The notes under the pieces are model-generated. The model was not told the DNA's origin. It was given only the letters and a program-made list of their open reading frames with translations, and did not search any database. A stretch of 64,000 nt of DNA. It comes from Rhynchosporium graminicola (Eukaryota; Ascomycota; Leotiomycetes; Helotiales; Ploettnerulaceae). A program made the position numbers and the translations under genes. Below, piece after piece: positions 1 through 14,103 of this stretch (position 1 is its first letter; each line of letters starts with the position of its first letter). The stretch is taken from positions 186,001 through 250,000 of the forward strand of contig FJUW01000047.1 in NCBI GenBank assembly GCA_900074885.1. The letters are read 5' to 3'.

Positions 1-1040
1 ATGATACTCCTATGGTGACCAAGCCACCCGTTGCACGAAGAAGTACCCCAGCAACTGCTCCAATTACTTCTGCATATCCTAATCAGCAAGGCCTATCAAT
101 GCCTCCACCAGCATCTCCGTATGGGTCCAGAGCAACTGCAACGCCACCACCACCACCGCCCAAGGGTTCTGCACCTCCTCGTATAAGCTCCCCGCTGGTA
201 ACTGGTCCCCCTCACTCATTCCAACAACCAGCTCGCCCATCATCGGCAGCTAATCAGTACGCTCCTCAGCAGAATTCCCCTGCTCAGCAATACGGAAATC
301 CTGTTCCAGCACCTACCATTGCACGTGGCCCGTCACCTTATAATGCTGCATCAGTAGGACCTCCTCCTTCAAACAGATATGCTCCTTCGCCTGCAGCTCA
401 GCAGTACTCCCAGCCACCAAATCCACAATCTCAAGTAGCGCCACCTCCTCAGGGGGGACCACCACCTTCCAATCCATATGCTCCAACATCCAACTCGCCT
501 CAGAGCCAGTACAATTTATCCGAACCCCAGCATCAAGCTAGTCAGGTACCACCACCTCACCAAGGACCGCCCCAAACTTCCCGTCCACCAATAGGTCTTC
601 CACCCAGAGCTACACCTGCTGCTGCTGCACCAGTAAAGGCCAAGCATCCTGTTGGAGACCGGTCTCATATTCCATCCAACGCTCAGAGAATGGTGGAGAT
701 CTTCACTTCAGATATGCAACGTGTCGCTTCCAAGGCCCCTGTTTCATTTGCCGCGCAAGTCAAGGATACTCAAAAGCGATTGAACATATTATTTGATCAT
801 CTGAACAACGAGGAACTCATTAAACCTGATACAATACTGAGACTGAATGAGCTTGCGGAGGCATTACAGTCTAAGAATTTCGATACGGCTGCAAAGCTAC
901 AAGTAGAGATTCAGCGCGAGAAGACGGAGGAGTGTGGCAATTGGATGGTAAGTCGAACATCACCTTCCTTTTATTCTAGTACTAATGTCGTATAGGTTGG
1001 TGTTAAGCGTTTAGTAAGCATGAGCAAAGTAACACCCTAG
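1..1040 (+). CDS. SEC31: COPII coat protein Sec31, C-terminal part (5' end outside window)
   Basis: Exons <1..947 and 996..1040; the intron 948..995 starts GTAAGT and ends CGTATAG. The frame is open from the first bases, so this is the 3' part of a gene entering from the left. Residues 1 to about 215 are a low-complexity Pro/Gln/Ser/Ala linker with PPPP runs. The last ~110 residues form a helical domain (HIPSNAQRMVEIF, then QVKDTQKRLNILFDHLN, then NFDTAAKLQVEIQ) that matches the SRA1-like C-terminal domain of Sec31. Sec31 forms the outer cage of COPII vesicles at ER exit sites with Sec13; the Pro-rich linker contacts Sec23. The second exon adds VGVKRLVSMSKVTP and a stop, a normal Sec31 ending. 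The WD40 and alpha-solenoid parts are not in the window. The family call rests on the C-terminal domain and the linker together. Confidence 0.88.
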
Positions 1041-1164
1041 ATAGGTGCATGATTTCTGGGAGAGATATAGAGTCCGACGGGTCGGTGTCGGCATGTATGA
1101 TAACATTACAAAAACATGCTAGGTCTTGCTTTATTTCACATTTCTTGCCAACCCGTGCAGTCAG

Positions 1165-2010
1165 GCATGCATTTTCAAGAACAATGTGTCGTTCCTGACT
1201 ATATAATCACTCCTTGCCGTTTCTGTCTTCGAAGTAATGCCATCAACGGGGCTCTGGCAGGTCAACGATTTTCACCTAAGCGATTTGAGGCTTTAGCCAA
1301 CATCATGACGCGGACCTAGAGTTTCTCAAGCACTATGTAATCGCCTCTAGGCCCTGTGGGGTGCTCTGCAATGATGCCTGATTCGTTGCCAGGCATTCAC
1401 TGTCCAACTGACGATCAAAGGTTCACGAGTATCACCAGGAAACGTGCTTGAAATTCTTCCCAGCCGTTAGTGTTATCAACACATGGTACTCAAAGCATAG
1501 AAGCAACCCAGAAGAGATCAAAGCCGCATTTAATATCTACTTGAATACATGGCCAGAGCGTATCGGCAACTGGCATCATTTTGCTGCTGACATTATCGAG
1601 ATGTTGCTCGGGTCTGATGACTAGCTAGAAACGCTCGTGATGGGAACTTTCTTTATGGCTGATCCCGTTGCGGGATTTTGCCTTTGGAGTGCACTTCAAG
1701 CATTGTATGAGGCAGATCGTGTCGTATTTGGATCTTTGTGGGAGAGAATGCCTTGATTTAAGCATCTGAAGGATGAAGGAGTTCGGTTCAGGTCGAAGTT
1801 GAGATCGCAAGCTTGGAGCAGCAAATACAGCAACTGATCACCCGAAGTGCAAATTTTGGAAAGGAACGGACCGATACTGAAAGATATGAGGATTTCATAA
1901 ACGAGTTCTGGGAATTGCTCCTCGGGGTCATAGAGTTTGATCATGCCCTTAAGTCTCTCAGGAAGTACCTTAACTTCAAAGGAGCAAGAAACAATATGAA
2001 TTATGGATGA
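1165..2010 (+). pseudogene. Decayed protein gene, family unknown
   Basis: The stretch reads like protein but is broken. From about 1316 one frame runs through DLEFLKHYVIASRP, two TGA stops, then HEYHQETCLKFF and INTWYSKHRSNPEEIKAAFN, ending at a TAG at 1622-1624 after EMLLGSDD. A second protein-like piece at 1813-2010 contains SANFGKERTDTERYEDFINE. TGA stops inside an otherwise reasonable frame fit CGA/CAA-to-TGA type changes, though no intact copy is available to show it. I do not recognise the family. A 145-codon open frame on the opposite strand (1696-2133) is less protein-like. It could also be a real gene with introns I have not resolved. Confidence 0.3.
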
Positions 2011-2781
2011 TGAGCAGGATTGAGGAGAGCGGCTAGCAACGTCAGATGCCAGCAAATATGGAACGTGATTTGGGTTTCGAGGATCACCTACCTGAACCAT
2101 AGGACTTGCCAACTCAAATGAAACCACTGCCATTGCCGAAAGAACGCTTAAGTCTTCTGGTATCAGGGTTGAATTCTGTTGATCAACTTAGCCAAATCCA
2201 CACCCAAGTATACACGGGCAGAAACAGTCTCTTGTCCCATCATCATCATCATAACTGCCAAAAGAAAATAAGTCGGTCAGAGAAGTTTTGCATCGAGAAC
2301 AGCCTCGAGAAAGAGATGCGACAATTGGTAGAGCTTCACTAGTATCTCTAATATTACAGTCTTGTGACTCGTATCTATCAGCGAAGCCTCCAAGTCAACA
2401 GTCGCATTTGGAAACTCCAGGGAAGCAATCACTGACGCCGACAATGCGGAGGGCCTCGTCTATCAAAGAAGAAGTGTTGGAGAATGTAGCACAGATCAAG
2501 TTGACCTGTAGAACACACTCAGAAGAGCACCCACGAGCGAAAGTACTGGACTTGCGCAGTTCAAGGGCCGACAGACACTACGCATATTGCGTCCAAAGTT
2601 GATCATTTTGACGTCGCCGACAAGTAAGTGCTCGTTATGTAAAACCTGGTGTTCGAAATCGGACTACAAAACAGCAGTTTTGGAGACCGCAGTATTGAGA
2701 ACCTGGTTTTCAAGTTTGCACCGGGCCTAGCAATGACCATTCTATTAGCCCTGTTCCAATGAAGTAGGTCAGCTTAAATCT
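2011..2781. other. Gene-free stretch
   Basis: A 104-codon open frame at 2288-2602 (+) has no domain or splice context and is not called. The far end is the 3' flank of the secreted-protein gene. Nothing else is seen. Confidence 0.5.
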
Positions 2782-3923
2782 CTACTTACTGCCGCCAATA
2801 GTCTTAGCTTCCGTGACCAAGATGATATACTGTCCATCTAGCTCCGTCATGCCAGGAATTTGTATTCTATCCTCCGGAAGCTCTCGGACAAATTGGGCAT
2901 CTTTATTAACAGGAGTGAACTGGCCGCTGCTCGCATTTAGAGCTCTCCTTGCAACAGTCAACATGGTTGAAGGCGACGATCCTGCTGGTCTTAGAGCAAC
3001 TAGCATATTGCGATTGACTAAAAATCAGCCAAAATACAGGATTCCATCCTGAAGAAGGCTTACAAGGTACAAGCATCTGCGCCTCCACTTTTGCACTTGG
3101 GTTGCTGGAATTCACTATCCACATAAACGAGTTCAAAGACTGCGTACCCGCAGGCAAGGTCGCACGATCGATCCCATGTTTGAGGTCTACATTCATCTTC
3201 ACGGCCTCACTGGCCCGTACAGAGAATCGAAGTCCATCAACGAATTCTGCTTCCTGGATGCCGGCCCCCCCTGTCAAATTTACCGTCCGAGTAGCCCCTT
3301 GACCGTACTGAACAAATATGTTAGACGTGTCAACAGTTTTTCTCCCTACGAGCAAAAACTCTCCATCAAGAGAAGTCATTTTGATGATCCTCGTATTGTT
3401 CTCGCTCCTATGGACATTCCGTGTTGAATCATCGACTACCCAGCTCTTTCTGTCCGATGCGAGGGTCGCCACGTAGGTGTTGCCTTTCAGAACTCCCATG
3501 GTATTGAGCATTTCTGGGCGGTATGGAACCTCGATCTTAGCGATAAGGTCGTTAGCTGTCTCGTTCATCTGGATTATGTACGAGTAGTTAGACAAAGCGA
3601 CAAAAGGCCCTCCAGTGGTGCCGGTTACGAATTGCGCGCCGAGGGGTGCTGTGTTTTTCTTCACAATAAGGGTGCGATTTTTAGGAGAGAAGAGATCTAG
3701 TGCTAGGCCATCCTGGAAGTCTTGATCTGTTCTCTCCATCTGCATTTGTTAGAAGAGAAACATATGCCTGAAAGAAGAGATGTCTTACAGCACCTAAGAT
3801 CTGAATCTTATCCCCAAACGTTGGTAGCTTCTCTAACTCGTTCTGTGCTTTGACATCATTACACAGATAGAGAAGATAAGTAAGTAGAGTAACAGCACCA
3901 GGCCATCTCGTAGAGAAAGACAT
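2782..3923 (-). CDS. Secreted, N-glycosylated protein of unknown function
   Basis: Minus-strand exons 3789..3923, 3064..3739 and 2782..3017 give 348 residues. Introns are 3740..3788 (GTAAGA...GCAG, phase 0) and 3018..3063 (GTAAGC...TTTAG). The N-terminus MSFSTRWPGAVTLLTYLLYL followed by CNDVKA is a clear signal peptide. The mature part has many N-glycosylation sequons (NRT, NYS, NET, NNT, NLT, NSS) and a beta-rich pattern without Cys clusters, so an extracellular or wall-associated role is likely. There is no further membrane segment or GPI signal in this model. I do not recognise the family or any catalytic motif. The C-terminus is uncertain: the last codons GGC GGC AGT AAG TAG contain a perfect donor (GTAAGTAG), so a further short exon is possible. 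Confidence 0.75.
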
Positions 3924-5035
3924 ATCAGAGGTAAGAAAAGAATAAAATGGTGAGCACCTTCATCAAGACAAAAACATGATGAGAAGATGGGTTGGTTGAA
4001 TTAAAGTTCTATGCCAGTTCATAAGGAAATCATGGGGTATCTGTCACCGTAGACAAGCCTTTGAATAAGCATTTGGACTGATAAACATCATAGCCTAACA
4101 GCCAATGGGAAGCATCTTTATGGTCACTGCCAGAGTCTGCGACGCTGGGGTATCAAATTTCGGCTGAAGCGAGTTTCGTTTCAAGCTTTGTTGAAGTGCA
4201 CAGAACCTGGAACCGAGCTCGTTCGCAGACTTCTCGCGTAACTCGAGAGCTACTGTATAGATAGATAGTTGCAGGTCCATAGTTCTAGGCTCCTAGCGTC
4301 TCCGCATCAACCTAACTTCAGTCAGCCCGGATGGCTCAGACAGACCATAGAACGACGACGGCGATGTAACCACTAGGGATGTAGTGTTTTGTATCATTTT
4401 CCAGAACTCTAAACATTCTCTAGGTCTCGCGATATCAAGGTCATCACACTACACTTGCTCAGGGGCGACCGAACATCCAGACCAGTTAGTTCAAACTGCG
4501 AAGCCAAATGACCAGTGCTTTTTCGAGTACGTGCCTAGCTCGAGGGTTGTTTGGCAGGTATCTTTCCTCGTATGAGAAAAAGCCTATGCCAGCTTCATTG
4601 TCGTCTGTCCTTATTCCTTGGAGACCGATCTGAGATTTTGACAGCACTAGGGCTCGGAAGCCGTGTAACATCACAGCGTTAAAGACATGAGGGTCAAAAA
4701 CTACCTATGGCAGAATCCGCTCTAGCAAGAATTTCGTTCTGCGACTGCATTGTCCGGATTCACTCCTTCTAAGCACATGTCCTCCTGTTAATCGGCGAGT
4801 TAAATCACGATTAGGCAAGTTATATTTCTAAGCCAACAATACCAACTCTTCATGAAATATGCCAGCCCTGTAGACTTCTCCAGCTTTCTTGGAAATTATC
4901 CCAACCTTAATATTATTTTAGATCAGCAGAGTACGCTGGGCGACTCAGGCCATTTGATATATCGTTACTATCTTATAATCTTAATTTATGTTCTACCGCT
5001 TCTCGTTTTCCTGAGGCTCGCCAATACCACCTACC
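3924..5035. other. Intergenic region between divergent genes
   Basis: About 1.1 kb upstream of both the secreted-protein gene (leftward) and the MFS gene (rightward), so it should hold both promoters. Only scattered short open frames occur, none with domain-like sequence. No repeat or RNA gene is seen. Confidence 0.5.
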
Positions 5036-7047
5036 ATGGGCTATATTCCCCGACCACCTCCAGCTTCTCATGCTGCGACTTTGTCATCTTTAACTAATGC
5101 ACTCCCTGAAGGTCAGGATCAGGCGCGACTTCAAGATATCAGGACTGGGATTCATGATGGGTGGGTAATGGCAAGAAAGTCCCGTATCCCATTAAGGGCG
5201 TGGGACAGGCAAAGCATTCTAGTCTTCGCAGATTTCAACAACTTCGAGAGCCCTCGAGGCAGTCGGACACGGATACTGGGTCGAGATGGCAGAGATTTGA
5301 AAAATACCAGCTTTCGGCCGGAATATGTAAGATCAAAGGCGAGCAGTTCGTATAGCCTAGACAAAGCACTACCCGAGCCTCCCTACCACGTATTCACTCT
5401 TGCGAAAAAGAAGCAACTCGTCTACATTGTCTCCCTTGCTGGCTTATTCTCTCCACTCTCAAGCAACATATACTTCCCCGCCCTCGGCCAGATTGCTATG
5501 GTATGTTTGAAAATCTACTGTTGATCCACCGACTTCCTAATACATTCAGGATCTTAAAACGAGCATATCACTCGTCAGTCTTACTATCACTGTCTATATG
5601 GTCGTCCAAGGGCTCGCTCCATCGTTTTGGGGACCACTATCAGATACCCAAGGGAGGCGTATCACGTTCATCGGTCAGTGTTATTGTGAGAATTCTTGAG
5701 AACAGGATTGACGTAATCATAGGTACATTCGCTGTGTATCTCCTCGCAAACGTTGGACTAGGGTTCAGCAATAGCTTTGCAGCGTTGATGTTTTTTCGAG
5801 GCATTCAAGCAGCCGGAAGTGCTGCGACTATCTCAATTGGTAGGCTACTGATACTCTATCTTCGGGACCAGAGGCTGACAGCTCAGGTGCTGGAGTGATT
5901 GGAGACATTACAACTGCTCGTGAACGCGGGGGACTCATTGGTATCTTTGGCGGTAGTGAGTGATTCTCTTCTACGTCGAGCACGAGTTGTCACTAAATCG
6001 ATAGTCCGAATGATGGGTCAGTCAATTGGCCCTGTATTTGGTGGAATTCTTACACAATTTCTTGGCTTCCGCTCGATATTTTGGTTCCTCTTCGGTCTCG
6101 GCTCTATCGCACTTACTTTGATCGTCCTACTTCTGCCCGAGACGCTGCGCTCTATCGCCGGTAATGGCACCTTGCGTCTAGTCGGAATCCATCGACCGCT
6201 TATATACACATTCTCTCCACCATCCGATGCGTTGATTGACCGTGATCACGTTCCAAAAAAGAAAGTCACTCTTTCGAGCATCGTCGCACCACTAAAATTC
6301 CTCTTTGAGAAAGACGTGTTTGTCACCCTATTCTTCGGTAGCATCGTCTATACAGTATGGAGCATGGTCACATCCAGTACAACTTCTGTCTTCCAATCTC
6401 GTTTCCACCTGAACGACCTTCAAGTCGGTCTGGCCTTCTTACCTAATGGCGCTGGCTGTGTTGCTGGCTCCTACTTAACTGGCTATCTTATGGACTATGA
6501 TTACCATGTTATCGAATCCCAGTACCGCATATCCAGAAATATACCAGAAGACACGATATTAACTAAGAAAGACCTGACCGACTTCCCGGTGGAAAAATCT
6601 AGGTTGAGAAATATCTGGTGGATCGTCTTGATCTTTATCGCAGCAACTGCAGGCTACGGCTTCTCCCTCAACCTGAATCTGATCGCTATACCACTGATCT
6701 TCCAGTTCTTTATTGCTTATGCGGCTACAGCGGTGTTCTCGCTTAACAGTGCATTAGTTATTGATTTATATCCTGGGGCGTCGGCTTCCGCGACTGCGGT
6801 TAACAATCTCATGCGCTGTTCTATGGGTGCATTTGGTGTCGCGATTGTTCAGATCATTATCGATAGGGTTGGGGTGCGGGTTGCATTTTCATCTTTGGCG
6901 GCGGTGACGGCAGGGACCAGTCCTTTGCTGGTCTTGGAGTGGCTTTATGGAGAGGGGTGGAGGATGGAGAGGATGGAGAGATTGAAAGCTGAAGATGAGA
7001 AGAAGATTGGAAATGTAGAGAATGGCAAGACGATGACTGCGGGATGA
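5036..7047 (+). CDS. MFS drug:H+ antiporter, QDR/DHA1 type
   Basis: Exons 5036..5500, 5550..5673, 5723..5839, 5887..5955 and 6005..7047 join in frame to 605 residues. All four introns are 47-49 bases with GT...AG ends. The protein has a long hydrophilic N-terminus (about 115 residues), then 12 predicted membrane helices. MFS motif A is present after helix 2 as GPLSDTQGRR. The antiporter-type helix 5 stretch QSIGPVFGGIL is also visible. A cytosolic loop of about 80 residues separates the two halves. This places it in the DHA1 group near yeast Qdr/Aqr1/Dtr1, plasma-membrane exporters of drugs, polyamines or organic acids. The substrate cannot be read from the sequence. The N-terminal extension is longer than usual, so the true start could be an internal Met, but the frame is continuous from the ATG in context ACCATGG. 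Confidence 0.88.
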
Positions 7048-9475
7048 CTGGGAGTCCTGTCCGATTTAATTACCATATAGCCTTAAATATCTATTGGTGT
7101 TGATCAGGATGACCTATTAATTGTCGCATTTTGAATCCCAGCCCACAGTGGGTTTTGGCGAGGTTTGTAACCGCACGTATCCCAAGTTTCTGTCTCTTGA
7201 TTAAAAATCCCGGTTCCAGACCCTAAATAAATATAGTTGTTGCTGACTAATGGTCTAACACTGTAAGTTGAGCGCTTCTTCCACAACAGTATCTCGGTAG
7301 TAAGCTTTAGCATTGACGCCGTAATTTGTTTAGAAATCGCTTTTCTTGATCGCTTTTCCCATTGCCGTTTGTGACCTTGGGCAAGAGTTTCTATTCAACA
7401 AACGACACTTATGCTTAGACTCTTATGTCTATTCGAAAACCTTGAATGTATGCAATATAGGGGCTGACGTAGAGAAGATTCGTAGGTTGGCGTTGGATTT
7501 CGATCATGCTGGTCTTGTGGACGAGTCAGCTTGTCCTTTCTCGATGGTTATTGAGAAGATAGTTTGTGGCGGTCGAGAGAGATTGAATAGCTTGTCTCAT
7601 ACTGCTCGCGGCTTCCATCTGCGTGTACGACTTTCTACTTCGCGATCTGCTTATCAAAGACGAAGTAAGGAATGAGGAACAAACTGCACACTTGTGATGC
7701 AGAACCTTCGAGGCTGGGCAATTTCGTTATCGGCAAGCGAGAAACATGAAGGCATCCTTTAAGGTTCCAGGCCGATTACAGAGTCACAAAAAGATCTCAG
7801 GAAATTGCTTGAGCTCATCGTTTGGAGAGAGCTAAACCTTTGATGACTTTGAAATCTAAAATAGTGAATTTACTGCGAAGTCTCGAATCGCCTCGTCTGA
7901 GATATATTTGACTCGCCTCACTTTTCATGGATACTTATGTCATTGTGTCTTGTCGTGTTCTCTCGGGCTTGAGCATTTTGAAGTGCTGTACTGTCATTAG
8001 TTTCTAGGAGAAGTAGATTGAATATATATCTTGTACTGCTTAGATATTGTCATTCTCATTTATATTGGTATACATTATTGAATGAGCACTGAGTGATAAG
8101 GAGTGCTGATGTATAAGGCGTTTGTACATTCAGCTGTATCAAGGTAGATCTCAACCGGGGAAACCTACGGTGGGTAGGCTTCCGAAGTTTTGCTCCATTC
8201 TCGTCACTTCTCAGCCCTGGGTGGCAACAATACATCCCTAGATGACGATGTTGAATATCCGTATGCCGTTGCAGCGAGGCTGAGCAATACCAACTCCAAG
8301 TCCAAGAAATCGAGAATAAGTTACTTTCAATAAAGTCACCAAATAATTGTGTGGCTTCAGAATATCATGTTACCTCGTCACGAGCTGTGCTGTAATACGC
8401 AGTGAAAGTCGCAAAAACATTACAGGATACTACTGAAGTAATACTTCAAAGGTCATACAATAATCTGAGGACTTTCTTTAGTTAATAATAACACTTGGCT
8501 TCAGAAGAATTTTCTCACCTCGCAATCGACATCTTTCGATCAAATTTTTTGTATTTAACTGCCCATGACTCGCGTGAGGGTAAGCGAGACTTTGTCAACA
8601 AGGATAATGCTACGTAAACCTGAACATTATATGAACAACACTTAATTAGAAGGCTTTAGAAGACACTGAGTCTAGCAGGCATATCAGATGGACTGGTGAT
8701 GACATATTTTTTGATTGATTTTTTGTGCCTCTAATCAGCGCCTCAGGAGTGTGTAAGTAGTCAGAGTAGATGCTTGATCTATGCTTCTGCAAGTACAGCT
8801 AGAAAGATGAGTATTTGATGATAATCTAACCTTCCCTTTCAAATTTATGATCGAACCTATTTCTTTCAACTGTTACCTGCAAGAAAGACAGTAAGACAGA
8901 AATATGACGACATATCACGTGCGTGCCAATGGTACAGTGACTGAACAACACAAGCTGAGCAGATTGAGCGCAGTGAATTCCGAGGAAACCGCCTCGTATT
9001 AAAAGTTAGGTAGGTAGATACCTTACCTATTTGAGGCAAGTCTTGATGCTTCATAATATTCAATTGTGACTTATCAATTAACAAGATATTTATTTCCTCG
9101 CGCGCCCCGGAGCTCCGAAATCGGGTTTCGCTTGGTTTTACTTATATGCACAACCTGCCTGTAACCCCATATACGCACGGACACTTACTGCTCTGGCTTT
9201 TTTCTCCACCTCATGCTCCTCGTCCTCCTCCTTCTCATCCCTCCCCACAATTGAATAGAGTCATAGTCAGGCAAAGTAACTTTTAGCGACCTGACATTTA
9301 TTACTCACCTTTTCATTTCAGGGTGAATACAAATACCCCTCCGCATTCTTCTCCAACATCAATCTGTATTCAATTCCTCCAATCTTCTCCCATCGACTTC
9401 TACATCTGCGTCATCCGCGAGCAATAATTTCTCCCATCTGGACGTCTACGCATCTTCACACATACCACAGTCAAC
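7048..9475. other. Long gene-free region (2.4 kb)
   Basis: It lies between the MFS stop and the homocitrate synthase start. It is AT-rich between about 7.7 and 9.0 kb, with only short open frames and no domain-like sequence, tRNA or obvious repeat. The last ~350 bases are pyrimidine-rich (for example around 9205-9250), typical of a fungal core promoter and leader for the downstream gene. AGAGTCA at 9258-9264 differs by one base from the TGAGTCA amino-acid-control element, a weak hint only. Confidence 0.5.
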
Positions 9476-11209
<1,734 letters not shown>

Positions 11210-12559
11210 AGAAGATTGGATACAACCAAAAGTCATTTTTTCACATAAGATCATTATCACATTGCGGGGGCTTGCAAGGCTGCAAAGTACATTTCCTGGT
11301 GTGGCTGCCAAAAGTCTAAAAGTGGATTTTGCTTCAGATCTACCACGTGGATACCTCACATGGCTGGCTAGAATCTTGCATATCGTTTTCTTTCAGGGTG
11401 TTGCGGATGGCGTTCATCTTCTTTTGCTTTCATTCTCGGCTGTGTACATATAACGACTCTTTAAAGGGAAAAGTCTGCGAGAAAGCAATGAATTATGAAC
11501 CAAGAATTGGAAAACTTAATCAATCAATATCCATTCTACTGGCGACCTGAATGTACGTATAACGATCCTCATTTCCTGTGAGCTCGCTTCCTTTGTCTGT
11601 CGTGCACCAAATCTTTGTTGTGCAACCTAATTTCCTTCGTCTTGTCTTGCTCTGGGAAGCGAGGGAGTTGAGTTAGTGTTTCTCTAATTGTATACAGGAG
11701 CATATCAGCATTCAATCCTCCAAACGACACTACGCTACGAGAGAAAAGAGGCTTCACATACAGTACTCCCAATCAAGACCCGTCGTCTAAGGTGTCTTCT
11801 GGATTGAAATGTTCATGACCCGCTTTCTCTTTTGATTGTCTTAGATATCTTGGCCGACCTCCAGATCGCCAGAAAGTACATGCATCTTCGCAAATTCTTA
11901 CAGCAAATCTGTATCTCGGAAACACAATATCCAAATGGAGTCTCTTGACCCAGGCGCCCCGCTACCGAGCCGCTGAAGCCAGGTTGTTAAAAGAGGCTCA
12001 TTATTGAATGAAACACCATGCATGCACATCCCAAGCACTCGTCCTTGGGTATTTAAGGCTGTGAATTTGTATTCGAGCCTTGAAGTGCGAGTCAGCCAAT
12101 GAGAGCACCATGTCGATCTGACAAAGCTGACAGAAGGACGGCGCGGATTTCTCATTCGCGGCGTCGTTCACATAACCACCGTTTTACCGACGACAACACG
12201 CGGCCCCAGTGTTTGGGCGACCGAGATCCCTTCCAAGGATCATTTCGAGCCTCTATTACCATTCTGAAAAATAAACAAACGCACGAATAAGGACATGGAC
12301 GGCCCAATGTTCGTACGGCACGTAAGATCTTACTTGGTCTAGTCATTGAATCTGACGTGCAGAACGCTGCACTGCCTCGAATGTTAAGTGTATAAGTTAG
12401 GTTGCTTGTGTCCCTTTCTTTCAATACGTAGTCGAACTACAGTTCTTCTTCGATTCCTTTAATTCCATAATCAATTGTCGAGGAGTTTTCATAGAAGTCT
12501 TTTCAGACTCTAATACTCGGACTCCTTCATCGTTAACGTCCTCTTTAACCATCCTCATC
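11210..12559. other. Intergenic region
   Basis: 3' flank of homocitrate synthase and promoter of the RTA1-like gene, both on the plus strand. Short open frames only. The last 150 bases before the ATG are pyrimidine-rich and end CATCATCATG, a usual fungal leader. No RNA gene or repeat is seen. Confidence 0.5.
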
Positions 12560-13672
12560 ATGACGAACCTCACTCACTCGTATGGACACGGAAAGGGATA
12601 CGGAAACGAAACTCTTCTCCTGATGCCGGAACTGTGTACCTTGGACACTTGTGACTTGTCTATGGCAAGCTTCTTGTATATCCCTACACTACCTGGCAAC
12701 TCCATCTTCGCAGCCATATTCGGTATCTACCTCGTTGCACAGATATACCTGGGCATTAAGCACAAGACCTGGGGATATATGACTGCAATGGTAATGGGTC
12801 TGCTTCTTGAGATTATTGGATACGTCGGCCGTATTTTACTCCACAACGACCCGTTCAGCAACGACAATTTCCTGATCTACTTGGTCACTCTGACTATTGC
12901 ACCAGCCCTTCTCAGCGCCTCTGTAAGATTCGCCAGCCTGCCAGGGTGAACTTCGCTAACAAATACAGGTCTATCTCTGCCTCGCACGCATCGTCAACCT
13001 CTACGGTGAGAACCTCTCACGTTTCAAGCCTCGCACCTACACTCTCTTCTTCGTCACCTGCGATATCATCTGCTTAGTCCTCCAGGCTCTTGGTGGTGCT
13101 CTCGCTAGCACCGCGGACACTGAGAGCCAAGGTGATCTCGGGAAAAACATCATGATGGCAGGTCTCGTGTTCCAAGTCGTGTGCTTGACATGTTTCGCTA
13201 CAGCGGCCACTGATTTCGGGCTCCGGGTGTGGAAAGGCAAGGGTCAATGGAACCCACGCTACCTAAGAATCGTCGCTACTCCTCTCTTCAAAGCCTTCCT
13301 GATCGGTGTGTTCCCATCCCATTTTCTAGTCTTGCAATCGAATCGACTAACATCCTCCTAGGTCTTGCAGTCGCAGTTCTTACAATCTTCATTCGAAGCG
13401 CCTACAGAATTGCCGAGCTCTCTGGAGGGTTCAACAGCCACCTATTCACCGATGATGAAGTTGCCTTCATGGTTCTTGAAGGAGTCATGATTATCATCGC
13501 TTGTGGATGTCTGACTGCGCTGCACCCCGCCGTTTGCTTTCAGGGTGTATGGCATGAGACCAACTTCGTCTTCCGCACCAGCAGAATTAGAGCTGAGAAG
13601 ATCACATACGAGACGGGCGATGAAGAGTCTCAAAACGCTGTTCAGATGAACCCCTTGGCAGCACGAAAGTGA
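12560..13672 (+). CDS. RTA1-like seven-helix membrane protein
   Basis: Exons 12560..12922, 12969..13305 and 13362..13672 give 336 residues; introns are 46 and 56 bases. After a short polar N-terminus with potential glycosylation sites (NLT, NET), seven hydrophobic segments follow. RTA1-family signatures are visible: GYVGRILLHNDP after helix 2, APALLSASVYLCLARI at the first exon junction, and RSAYRIAELSGGF in the sixth region. The RTA1/RSB1 family (lipid-translocating exporters) includes yeast Rta1 (7-aminocholesterol resistance) and Rsb1 (sphingoid base efflux). Many filamentous fungi have dozens of paralogues without known substrates. The C-terminus is short and polar. Function beyond the family cannot be inferred. 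Confidence 0.92.
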
Positions 13673-14103
13673 TGTATCAGCATGGCGACAAGGTAATTGG
13701 GTCCGAGGGGGTTCGTATAGATGGGAACACTAGCAGCTCTTCACCTGTAGGATATCAATGACATTGGGATGTTTTACATTGTATACCCTAGTTTCTTTGC
13801 GTATTGATTTTTACAAGCGTCATGTTTTCGAAGTTTAGACTTCAGATATGGGAATGGTACAGGATTGCATACAATGCGTATCCTGCAACACATTGGACGG
13901 GTTTTCTCCCGGTCATGTTCATATTAAGACTGTCATTCCGATAACAAATCCAGACGACTCCTCGATGATCTACGCAGACAAAGCAGCGTCTCAGAAATCC
14001 ACGCGGACCCAGGTCCTGGTATCCATACCACGATAAATCAACGCCGTTACCCGGCCACCGAAGATCCAACAACCTACAAGCTATCCGACCTCAATTCAAA
14101 ACC
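13673..14103. other. Intergenic region between convergent genes
   Basis: About 430 bases between the RTA1-like stop and the 3' end of the minus-strand F-box-like locus. No feature seen. Confidence 0.5.

Noticed and set aside
1696..2133. 145-codon open frame on the minus strand
   Set aside because: No domain, no splice context, and the opposite strand reads more like protein; kept only as an alternative to the relic.
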